From positions 1 through 64,000 of the forward strand of contig JALONL010000016.1 of the NCBI GenBank assembly GCA_025454955.1: a DNA stretch of 64,000 nt, read 5' to 3'. Positions 43,159-51,975 of this stretch are shown here, in pieces (within the stretch, counting starts at the first letter, position 1; the number at the start of each line of letters is the position of its first letter). This DNA is from Bacteroidia bacterium (GTDB lineage: Bacteria > Bacteroidota > Bacteroidia > Palsa-965). A program made the translations under genes and the position numbers. The notes beneath the pieces were generated by a model that was given only the letters and a program-made list of their open reading frames with translations, did no database searches and was not told where the DNA came from.

Positions 43159-46100
43159 TCAACGAATCAACGTCACATGCCCCAGCCTGTCCACAAATTT
43201 GCCACCGGTGCAGGAGCTTGTGTAGGTGAGTTTATACACATACACATCGCCCTTGGCTCTTTGCCCGGCATAGAAGCCGTCCCAGCCGTTGGGATCGGTG
43301 GTTTCGAATATGAGTTCGCCCCAGCGGTTGAAAACCATGAGGCGGAACGAAGTAAAGTTTTCGCCGTAGCCGGTGAAGCGGTCGTTGAGTCCGTCGCCGT
43401 TGGGAGTGAAGCTGTTGGGGATGTATACGGTGGCTTCGCCAAGGTTGCCGGTTACTTCGATGGTATCGGTTAACACGCAGGGCTGGGCACTTACGTTTAC
43501 CCAATACGTGCCGGGCTGTTCGATGCTTATGGTTTGTGTGTTATCGCCGGTGCTCCAGAGGTAGGTTGCACCGGTATTGCCTGCATCGAGCACCAGCGGA
43601 GTAAATGAGCCGCAGAGCGAAACAGCTTCGTCCAGTTCCAGATTTTGCGTGGTGGAAATGCTTATTGTGTCGGAAGCAGAACAGTTTTGCGCGGTTACAG
43701 TTACGGCGTAGTTTCCTGCTGCCGATGTGGTGATGGTTTGCGTAGTGGCTGAGTTGCTCCAGAGATAAGTTGCCCCGGGGTTTTGTGCGTTGAGTACAAT
43801 GCTGTTGTTGGGGCAGAGGGTGGTGTCGGCACCGAGGTTTACCACCGGCAGCGGGGTAATGCTCAGGTTCATTGCCGTGCTTACGGTGCAGGGCGGGTTA
43901 ATGATTTGCACGCTGTAAAGGCCGGGCGTGGATACGGTAATGGTTGGCGTAGTAGCTCCATTACTCCAGATGTATTGTGTGCCGGTAATGCCCGGATTGA
44001 GCAGTAACGATTGTCCTGCACAAATTGCGGTATCGCCGCCAAGGTCGGGCTGGGGCAAGGTTTGAAGTGTAATATTTATTGTATCGCTGGTGCTGCACTG
44101 GTTGTTGTTTACAGTAACTGAATACGATCCGGCTTGTGTGGCTGTAATGGTTTGTAAAGTATCGCCGGTATTCCAGAGGTAAGTGTTTCCGCTGTTTCCT
44201 GCATCAAGCAGCAAATTCACTGCAGTTCCGCAAATAAGGGTATCATTACCAATATTTACTACCGGGAGGGCATTTACGGTGAGGTTAATTGTATCATTCA
44301 ACTGACAGTTTTGATTGGTAATCTGTAGTGTATATATCCCGCCTGTGGTGGTTGTGATGGTTTGTGTGGTATCGCCGGTATTCCAGAGATACTGAAGTTG
44401 TGAAATACCTGGATCAAGAATTACACTGTCGCCGGCGCAAAAAGAGGTATCATTCCCCAGAGAGATTTGTAACAGGTTGATGATTGTAATAGTATCGGAA
44501 GCAGTACAATTTCCTTGTGGATCAGTAGTCACAGTTACAGAATAAGTTCCGGAGGAACTTACATTTATGAATTGCGAAGTGCTGCCGGTGCTCCAACTAT
44601 AATTTGCACCGGCATTTCCTGCATCAAGCAGGAGGTTTACGATTCCGCTGCATAACGTGGTATCGTTACCCAGATTTACCACAGGTTGCGGATAAATGGT
44701 AATTGTTCCGGTTGCCGTGTCTTCGCCGCGTCCGCAGGTAAAATTACCGACAACAATAACTGTGTAATTGTATGTTCCGGGTTGTGTGTAAACCCAGTTT
44801 GGGTTCATGAGCGAACTGGTATCGGATGTGGTGGTGGTATCGCCGAAATCCCAGAAGTAACTGTAGTTTGCCTGTGACTGCGGACTGAAAGCCACGGGCG
44901 CACCAATGCAGGCGGAAGAAGGAACGGTAATGGGAAAATTTATATCGAAGTTTTGCTGACCACAAACCGAATCGAGTTCGTAACGCCACAGTAAGTTCAA
45001 TTCACCAACCAGTGAATTGTATCCTCCAAAGAGCCATAAATTGCCGTTGTTGTCCACAAATCCATTTGCACCGTAAACAGGCGGTGGTGCATTGGAAGTG
45101 GATGGAACGTTTTGTGTGCCATATACAGGAGCAGGCTGAAAAGTAAGCGAACCTGTGACCCAGGTAAACTGTAAGGTATTCGGATCAAAGAACCAAAGGT
45201 AATTATACTCAGTGCCCATTCCCCAGAAACGCCCGCACTGGTCGGTCCAGCAGGCCCGGTTTTCGTAAGTTCCGTCGGGGTATCCTCCGGGCGTACATTG
45301 TGCGGTAAACGTATTATTGAGCGGAGAGATTGATAAGTTTGATCCCGCCATCCATGTCCAGATTCCGGTATTAGGATTATACCGCCACATATCCGAAAGA
45401 AAATTTGCGGACAGATCAAATCCTCCATACATCCAGAAATTTCCCTGCTGATCCTGCCAGTGGCTGTACACGTATCGTCCGCCCGGCGTGTTGGTGGGTG
45501 AGGGTACACCGAGGGTGCCATAGTTGGCCGCAATCTGCCCGCTGCTTTGTCCGCTCACCCAAATCCACACATTGGCCGCAATATCGTATTTCCACATATC
45601 ATCTGTTCCGGGAGTAGCAAAGTCCACACCTCCATACATCCATAAATTGCCTGCGGCATCCACCCAGGTTACGGTTGATTCGGTACACGGCGGCGGAATG
45701 TTGGTGGGCGAAGGCACACCCTGAATACCAAAATTGGCCAGAAGTCCGCCAGTTTGCGGGCCGTTCATCCATGTCCATTCATTGGTAGCTACATTATATC
45801 GCCAAAGATCCTGCAAGGAGTTTTGCTGTCCGGTGGCATCAAATCCATAACCACCGTAAAGCCATAAAAAGCCGTTGTTGTCTGTCCATGTACGTGCACC
45901 ATACGTGCGTGCGCCAGGATAGTTGAGCGGCGAAGGCACGCCCTGCACGCCATACACACCGGCAGCATTCTGTGTGGAAGGGCCTTTCATCCATGTCCAT
46001 TCATTGTTTGCCGGAGTGTAGCGCCACAAGGCCGAATGTATGGTGGCAAAATTACTTTCGAGTCCGCCAATAACCCAGAAGTTTCCGTTATCGTCAGTCC

Positions 46101-46281
46101 ACTCGGCAAACTGATAGCCGGAAGGCGGTTCATTGGTGGGCGATGAAACAGTTTGTGTGCCAAAAATGCCCGGCAGGAAAGGTGTTTGCGAGCCACGCAT
46201 CCATGTCCAGGCACCCACTTGCGCAAAGAGGAAAGTGGTGATTGTGGAAAACAAAAAGGATACAATTACTTTTTTCATCAT
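43159..46281 (-). CDS. Secreted Kelch/PKD/Ig-like protein with CHU_C T9SS type B domain (array member B)
   Basis: 1040 aa, the longest paralogue. Signal peptide MMKKVIVSFLFSTITTFLFAQ, six WTWM/FTWV Kelch blades, a PKD domain (FSPQSQANYSYFWDFGDTTTTSDTS), then six Ig-like repeats instead of the four of its relatives; the two extra repeats (LGNDTSFCAGDS and IGNDTLICGTAVNLL) account for the added length of about 130 aa. CHU_C ends GHVTLIR. The start overlaps the stop of member C by 4 bp, so translation is coupled. T9SS surface cargo; function unknown. Confidence 0.85.
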   Translation of the reverse strand: MMKKVIVSFLFSTITTFLFAQVGAWTWMRGSQTPFLPGIFGTQTVSSPTNEPPSGYQFAEWTDDNGNFWVIGGLESNFATIHSALWRYTPANNEWTWMKGPSTQNAAGVYGVQGVPSPLNYPGARTYGARTWTDNNGFLWLYGGYGFDATGQQNSLQDLWRYNVATNEWTWMNGPQTGGLLANFGIQGVPSPTNIPPPCTESTVTWVDAAGNLWMYGGVDFATPGTDDMWKYDIAANVWIWVSGQSSGQIAANYGTLGVPSPTNTPGGRYVYSHWQDQQGNFWMYGGFDLSANFLSDMWRYNPNTGIWTWMAGSNLSISPLNNTFTAQCTPGGYPDGTYENRACWTDQCGRFWGMGTEYNYLWFFDPNTLQFTWVTGSLTFQPAPVYGTQNVPSTSNAPPPVYGANGFVDNNGNLWLFGGYNSLVGELNLLWRYELDSVCGQQNFDINFPITVPSSACIGAPVAFSPQSQANYSYFWDFGDTTTTSDTSSLMNPNWVYTQPGTYNYTVIVVGNFTCGRGEDTATGTITIYPQPVVNLGNDTTLCSGIVNLLLDAGNAGANYSWSTGSTSQFINVSSSGTYSVTVTTDPQGNCTASDTITIINLLQISLGNDTSFCAGDSVILDPGISQLQYLWNTGDTTQTITTTTGGIYTLQITNQNCQLNDTINLTVNALPVVNIGNDTLICGTAVNLLLDAGNSGNTYLWNTGDTLQTITATQAGSYSVTVNNNQCSTSDTINITLQTLPQPDLGGDTAICAGQSLLLNPGITGTQYIWSNGATTPTITVSTPGLYSVQIINPPCTVSTAMNLSITPLPVVNLGADTTLCPNNSIVLNAQNPGATYLWSNSATTQTITTSAAGNYAVTVTAQNCSASDTISISTTQNLELDEAVSLCGSFTPLVLDAGNTGATYLWSTGDNTQTISIEQPGTYWVNVSAQPCVLTDTIEVTGNLGEATVYIPNSFTPNGDGLNDRFTGYGENFTSFRLMVFNRWGELIFETTDPNGWDGFYAGQRAKGDVYVYKLTYTSSCTGGKFVDRLGHVTLIR

Positions 46282-49001
46282 CGTATCAGCAAAACGTGGC
46301 CCAGCCTGTCTACAAATTTACCACCTGTGCAGGAACTGGTGTAAGTTAATTTATACACATACACATCGCCCTTGGCTCTTTGCCCGGCATAGAAGCCGTC
46401 CCAGCCGTTGGGATCGGTGGTTTCGAAAATGAGTTCGCCCCAGCGGTTGAAAATCAGCAGGCGAAATGAGGAAAAGTTTTCGCCGTAGCCGGTAAAGCGG
46501 TCGTTGAGTCCGTCGCCGTTGGGAGTAAAACTATTCGGTATGTAGACGGCGGCTTCGCCGATGTTGCCGGTTACCTCAATGGTGTCGGTTAGTACGCAGG
46601 GTGGTGCGCTTACGTTTACCCAATACGTGCCGGGTTGCTGTATGCTTATGGTTTGTGTGTTATCGCCGGTGCTCCAGAGGTATGATGCGCCGGGATTTCC
46701 TGCATCGAGTGTGAGAGCGTTGAAACTGCCGCAGAGCGACACGGTTTCATCCAGTGAGAGGTTTTGTGTGGTGGCTACAGCGATGGTATCGCTGCTGCTG
46801 CAATTTTGGGCGGTAACAGTTACCGCGTAGCTTCCTGCTGACGATGTGGTAATGGTTTGCGTGTTTGCGCCAGTGTTCCACACATGTATTGCGCCCGGAT
46901 TTTGTGCGTTGAGGACGATGCTTTCGTCGGGGCAGAGTGTGGTATCGTTGCCGAGATTTACTACCGGCAGCGGCGTTACAGTAAGGTTCATGGCTGTGCT
47001 GAGAGTGCAGGGCGGGTTAATGATTTGCACGCTGTACAAGCCCGTCGATGATACGTTAATGGTTGGCGTAGTTGCTCCATTGCTCCAAATGTATTGTGTG
47101 CCGGTAATTCCCGGATCGAGCAGTAACGATTGTCCTGCACAGATTACAGTATCGCCGCCAAGGTCGGGCTGTGCGGGTTGTGTAATAACGAGGGTGTCCT
47201 GATCGCTGCATAGCCCGTTGGGGCCTGAACTTACTGTTACGGAATATATGCCAGGGGCAGTAATGTTGATGGTTTGTGTGGTGGCCCCGGTGCTCCAGAG
47301 GTAGGTGCTTCCGGCATTACCGGCATCAGGAGTAAGGTTTATCAAACCGTTGCAAATGGTGCTGTCGCTGCCGAGGTTGACTACGGGTTGCGGGTAAACG
47401 GTGATAATGGCTGTAGAGGTATCTGTTCCCGAACCGCAGGTAGCATTGCCCGATACGATTAGTGTAACGGTATAGGTGCCCGGTGTGGTGTAGGTAAATC
47501 CGGGCGATGAAAGGTTGCTGGTGTCGGCCAGCGTGGTGGTATCGCCGAAATCCCAGGCATAACTGGTGTAATTTGTAGTGAATGGATTGAACTGAACTGA
47601 AAAGGGTGCACAGCCCGAAAAGTTTTGTGCAGAGGTGGAAAATGCTGCATTTACTGTAGTTCCCGGGCATAACGGATCTATCTGATAACGCCATACCGCA
47701 TTGTATATGCCATTGGCAAAGGGATTATATCCACCGAAGAGATACAAATTGCCCTGCAAATCTTTAAATGGCGCCGCGCCCAACAAGACCGGGGGATAAT
47801 TTGACGCTGCCGGTACATTGAGTGTACCAAAACTTGGAGGTGTGCTGGCATTAGTGGTGCCGCTGATCCATGTAAACTGATTGGTTACCGGATCGAACAT
47901 CCACACATAATTATGAAAATTGTTAATACTCGCTCCGTGGGCATACCAGAAACGCCCGCAGTCGTCGGTCCAAAAGGAACGACCCTCGTATGTGCCGTCG
48001 GGGCGATTGCCGGGTACGCACTGTTGGTTAAAAGTGGCCAGATCATTCGGAAGCGATGATCCTGCCATCCAGGTCCATTCGAGCGTAACCGGATCGAACT
48101 TCCACATATCGCCGCTTACGAATGCGGCCTGTAAATAGCCGCCATAGATCCAGAAATTTCCCTGGAGATCTTTCCAGTGCGCATAAATCCAGCGTTGATC
48201 GGGTGTATTGGCGGGCGAAGAAACTCCCTGTGTACCAAATACCGGCCCGGCTCCGATGCTGTTACTTCCCGCCATCCACGTCCAGATATTGGCCGATACA
48301 TCGTATTTCCAGACATCATCATACGAAGTTCCGCCGAACATCCAGAAATTTCCCTGCGCATCATTCCAGGTGGCAATGGTTTCGCTGCGGCTCGAAGGCA
48401 TGTTGGTGGGAGCCGGTACCTGAAGAGTTCCGAAATTTCCCGGATCACCTGCAATATTACTTCCGCCCATCCACGTCCATTCGTTGGTGGATATATCATA
48501 CATCCAGAAATCATTTATCTCTCCGAAAGCACTTTGCGAATCGAATGCAAAGCCGCCGAAAAGCCATAAATTGCCGGCATTGTCGGTCCAGGTGCAGGAG
48601 CCATAAGCCCTCGCTCCGGGATTATTGAGCGGCGAAGGCACGCCGAGTGTTCCATAAACACCTGCATTATTGGGTGTGTTGGGGCCTTTCATCCAGGTCC
48701 ATAATCCGGTAGCCGGTTCGTATTTCCAGAGAGCTCCCCAAATATTGGTGATGCTTACATCGTCAATCCCGCCCAAAAACCAGAAATTCCCGTTAAGATC
48801 GGTCCAGGAAGCAGCACTGTATGAAGAATGGGGCTGATTGGCCGGCGAAGTCACACCCTGAATGCCAAAATTAGGCGGGGGATTGATAGAATTACTGCCA
48901 TTTACCCAGGTCCATACTCCGTTTTGTGCCGATAATGTGATAACTGAACAAAAACTCAGCACAATGCCAATACCACAGCACCTGACAATATTTTTATACA
49001 T
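46278..49001 (-). CDS. Secreted Kelch/PKD/Ig-like protein with CHU_C T9SS type B domain (array member C)
   Basis: 907 aa. Signal peptide ending VITLSAQ, Kelch blades beginning NGVWTWVNGSNS, a PKD domain (FNPFTTNYTSYAWDFGDTTTLADTS), four Ig-like repeats and CHU_C ending GHVLLIR. Its Ig-like block from LGSDSTICNGLINLTPDAG to LGGDTVICAGQSLLLDPG is almost identical at DNA level to that of member D, while its CHU_C region matches members A and B, so the gene is a mosaic. T9SS type B cargo; surface role unknown. Confidence 0.85.
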   Translation of the reverse strand: MYKNIVRCCGIGIVLSFCSVITLSAQNGVWTWVNGSNSINPPPNFGIQGVTSPANQPHSSYSAASWTDLNGNFWFLGGIDDVSITNIWGALWKYEPATGLWTWMKGPNTPNNAGVYGTLGVPSPLNNPGARAYGSCTWTDNAGNLWLFGGFAFDSQSAFGEINDFWMYDISTNEWTWMGGSNIAGDPGNFGTLQVPAPTNMPSSRSETIATWNDAQGNFWMFGGTSYDDVWKYDVSANIWTWMAGSNSIGAGPVFGTQGVSSPANTPDQRWIYAHWKDLQGNFWIYGGYLQAAFVSGDMWKFDPVTLEWTWMAGSSLPNDLATFNQQCVPGNRPDGTYEGRSFWTDDCGRFWYAHGASINNFHNYVWMFDPVTNQFTWISGTTNASTPPSFGTLNVPAASNYPPVLLGAAPFKDLQGNLYLFGGYNPFANGIYNAVWRYQIDPLCPGTTVNAAFSTSAQNFSGCAPFSVQFNPFTTNYTSYAWDFGDTTTLADTSNLSSPGFTYTTPGTYTVTLIVSGNATCGSGTDTSTAIITVYPQPVVNLGSDSTICNGLINLTPDAGNAGSTYLWSTGATTQTINITAPGIYSVTVSSGPNGLCSDQDTLVITQPAQPDLGGDTVICAGQSLLLDPGITGTQYIWSNGATTPTINVSSTGLYSVQIINPPCTLSTAMNLTVTPLPVVNLGNDTTLCPDESIVLNAQNPGAIHVWNTGANTQTITTSSAGSYAVTVTAQNCSSSDTIAVATTQNLSLDETVSLCGSFNALTLDAGNPGASYLWSTGDNTQTISIQQPGTYWVNVSAPPCVLTDTIEVTGNIGEAAVYIPNSFTPNGDGLNDRFTGYGENFSSFRLLIFNRWGELIFETTDPNGWDGFYAGQRAKGDVYVYKLTYTSSCTGGKFVDRLGHVLLIR

Positions 49002-49084
49002 GGAGTTTAACAGCTATGAGGGTATAACAGTTTATCCGGCATAGGGTTCAGCAGTGGTGTCTTAATTAATACTAAGCCGGAACA

Positions 49085-51796
49085 TTACCTGATCAGCGTC
49101 ACATGCCCGCGCAGGTCAACAATTTTTCCTCCTGTGCAGGCACTGGAATAAGAGAGCAGATACACATACACTTCGCTCTCGGCGCGCTGTCCCACATAGT
49201 TTCCATCCCATCCTGCCGGGTCGTTGGTTTCGAAAATTTTCTCGCCCCAACGGTTGAAGAGGATGAGGCTGAAAGAGGTAAAACTCTCGCCGTAGCCACT
49301 GAACCGATCATTCAACCCATCACCATTGGGCGTGAAGCTGTTGGGCACATACACCACTGCTTCGCCGATACTGCCTGTTACTTCGATTGTATCGGTCAAC
49401 TGGCAGGGCGGGGCGCTTACATTTACCCAATACGTACCGGGTTGTTGTATGCTTATGGTCTGGGTATTGTCGCCGGTGCTCCAGAGGTATGTTGCGCCGG
49501 GATTTCCGGCATCGAGCGTAAGGGCGTTGAAACTGCCGCAGAGCGACACGGTTTCATCCAGTGAGAGGTTTTGTGTGGTGGAAATGCTGATTGTGTCGGA
49601 GGCAGAACAGTTTTGCGCGGTAACTGTTACCGCGTAGTTTCCTGCGGTGGAAGTTGAGATGGTTTGCGTAGTGGCTGCGTTGCTCCAGAGGTAAACGGCT
49701 CCGGGGTTTTGCGCGTTAAGAACGATGCTGTCGTCGGGGCAGAGGGTGGTGTCGGCACCGAGGTTTACCACCGGCAGCGGGGTAATGCTCAGGTTCATTG
49801 CCGTGCTTGCGGTGCAGGGCGGGTTAATGATTTGCACGCTGTAAAGGCCGGTCGTGGATACGGTGATGGTTGGTGTGGTTGCGCCATTACTCCAAATGTA
49901 TTGTGTGCCGGTAATTCCCGGATCGAGCAGTAACGATTGTCCTGCACAGATTGCGGTATCGCCGCCAAGGTCGGGCTGTGCGGGTTGTGTAATAACGAGG
50001 GTGTCCTGATCGCTGCACAGCCCGTTGGGACCTGAACTTACTGTTACAGAGTATATTCCGGGTGCGGTAACATTGATGGTTTGTGTGGTGGCTCCGGTGC
50101 TCCAGAGGTAGTTGCTTCCGGCATTACCGGCATCGGGCGTAAGGTTTATCAAACCGTTGCAAATGGTGCTGTCGCTGCCGAGGTTGACTACGGGTTGCGG
50201 GTAAACGGTGATAATTGTTGTAGTTGTATCAGCATTTGCTCCGCATGAGGAAGTTCCGGTAATAATTAACGTTACGGTATATGTTCCGGGTTGCGTAAAC
50301 AAGTAAGTGGGCGAAGCAAGATTACTGGTATCGGCCAGCGTGGTGGTATCGCCAAAATCCCATTGGTAGCTGTTATAGCTTGTTGAAGATGGATTAAACT
50401 GAAGAGAAAGGGGCGCGCAACCCGAAGTTGAAGGGGAGGAAGTAAATTGTGCATTAACAGCAGTACCCGGACAAGTTGGATCTATCTGATATCGCCACAG
50501 CAAGTTTATGGTACCACCCAATACGCCGCTTAAATCACCTCCACCAAAAAACCAGAGATCACCATTGGCACTTACAAAGCCGTTTCCGCCCGCCGCACCC
50601 ATGGGATAATTGGTAGGTGCGGGAATTCCCTGAGTCCCCAAATTAAGAGGAGTGGCTTGTGCTGTTGATCCGGTGATGTAAGTAAATTGAAGCGTATTCG
50701 TGTCAAACAGCCATAAATAATTAAAATCGGTTCCCATAGACCACAGCCTGCCGCATTGATCAGTCCAGCAAATCCGGTTTTCAACAGAAGGATCAGGATA
50801 GCCGCCGGGAACGCAGGGTGTTGAAAAAGTATTGGGCAGGCCAGGCGTATTTGGTCCTGCCATCCACGTCCAAAGTAAGGTTGAAGGATCATACATCCAC
50901 ATATCAGCATACCCCACTGAGTTATAATCTAAAGAGCCAAACATCCAGAAACGTCCTTGTAAATCAGTCCAGTGACTGTAATTCCAGCGTGTTCCCGGTG
51001 TGTTTGTGGGCGATGGTACCTGAAGTGTGCCATGATTTGCCACTACAGGCCCCGCAGATTGTCCGCTCATCCATGTCCACATATTTGATCCAACCGAATA
51101 ACGCCACATGTCATCAGCCCCACCCAAAAATCCATCAATACCAGAAAACAACCAAAGGTCTCCATTATTATCAACCCATGAAGCTGCCGATTCCTGTGCT
51201 GCCGGTGGTAAATTGGTTGGGGCCATCACTCCCTGAATGCCGAAGCTGGCTAAGCCATTACCAATTTGAGGACCATTCATCCAAGTCCATTCGTTTGTGG
51301 CAATGTTATATCGCCATAAATCATTCAGGAAACCGGAATTTCCAGTCGCATCAATTCCGGCTCCGCCCATCAGCCATAAATCACCATTCGTATCGGTCCA
51401 GGTTCTGGGAGCAAAGGAACGGCCACCTGGAAAATTATTGGGTGAAGGAACTCCCTGAACCCCGTAAACAGGAATTGAGTTGGATGCCGAAGGCCCGTTC
51501 ATCCACGTCCATTCATTAGTAGCGGGAACATACCTCCACAATGAGTTTTCATAGCCTCCTGTAGCAAAATTAAGTCCTCCGAATACCCAAAAATTACCAT
51601 TCAGGTCTGTCCATTCTGCTGCTTCATACACTCCGGGAGGTTCATTGGTGGGCGATGACACACCTTGTATTCCAAAATTAGGTACAGGTGAGGTAACGGC
51701 AGTTCCTTTCATCCATGTCCACGTTCCGTTTTGAGCAGAGACAGGTGCTGCAAAACAAAGCATAAACAATATTAATCGAAAAAGGGGCGGTTGCAT
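49085..51796 (-). CDS. Secreted Kelch/PKD/Ig-like protein with CHU_C T9SS type B domain (array member D)
   Basis: 903 aa from ATG 51796 (MQPPLFRLILFMLCFAAPVSAQ), which gives a proper signal peptide. The frame is open to 51979, but that would overlap the end of member E and add a non-signal-like extension. Six Kelch blades, a PKD domain (FNPSSTSYNSYQWDFGDTTTLADTS), four Ig-like repeats and a CHU_C domain that is the most diverged among A-F (SGYGESFTSFSLILFNRWGEKIFET, VGQRAESEVYVYLLSYSSA). Upstream gap to E is 179 bp, the largest gap inside the array, yet without a visible promoter. Confidence 0.85.
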   Translation of the reverse strand: MQPPLFRLILFMLCFAAPVSAQNGTWTWMKGTAVTSPVPNFGIQGVSSPTNEPPGVYEAAEWTDLNGNFWVFGGLNFATGGYENSLWRYVPATNEWTWMNGPSASNSIPVYGVQGVPSPNNFPGGRSFAPRTWTDTNGDLWLMGGAGIDATGNSGFLNDLWRYNIATNEWTWMNGPQIGNGLASFGIQGVMAPTNLPPAAQESAASWVDNNGDLWLFSGIDGFLGGADDMWRYSVGSNMWTWMSGQSAGPVVANHGTLQVPSPTNTPGTRWNYSHWTDLQGRFWMFGSLDYNSVGYADMWMYDPSTLLWTWMAGPNTPGLPNTFSTPCVPGGYPDPSVENRICWTDQCGRLWSMGTDFNYLWLFDTNTLQFTYITGSTAQATPLNLGTQGIPAPTNYPMGAAGGNGFVSANGDLWFFGGGDLSGVLGGTINLLWRYQIDPTCPGTAVNAQFTSSPSTSGCAPLSLQFNPSSTSYNSYQWDFGDTTTLADTSNLASPTYLFTQPGTYTVTLIITGTSSCGANADTTTTIITVYPQPVVNLGSDSTICNGLINLTPDAGNAGSNYLWSTGATTQTINVTAPGIYSVTVSSGPNGLCSDQDTLVITQPAQPDLGGDTAICAGQSLLLDPGITGTQYIWSNGATTPTITVSTTGLYSVQIINPPCTASTAMNLSITPLPVVNLGADTTLCPDDSIVLNAQNPGAVYLWSNAATTQTISTSTAGNYAVTVTAQNCSASDTISISTTQNLSLDETVSLCGSFNALTLDAGNPGATYLWSTGDNTQTISIQQPGTYWVNVSAPPCQLTDTIEVTGSIGEAVVYVPNSFTPNGDGLNDRFSGYGESFTSFSLILFNRWGEKIFETNDPAGWDGNYVGQRAESEVYVYLLSYSSACTGGKIVDLRGHVTLIR

Positions 51797-51975
51797 TTTA
51801 GAGGATTGTGCTATAATTCGAATATAAACAATCAAAACCCCGAAACGGTTCTGATAAAAGATATTCACTATCAAAAAGTTATCAATTTTCAGGAAATTAA
51901 AACCATGACGAAAAAAGAGCATTGGCAATATTTTCATTTTGCAAAATGCAGCTTTAAGCGATACAGAAGACAAAC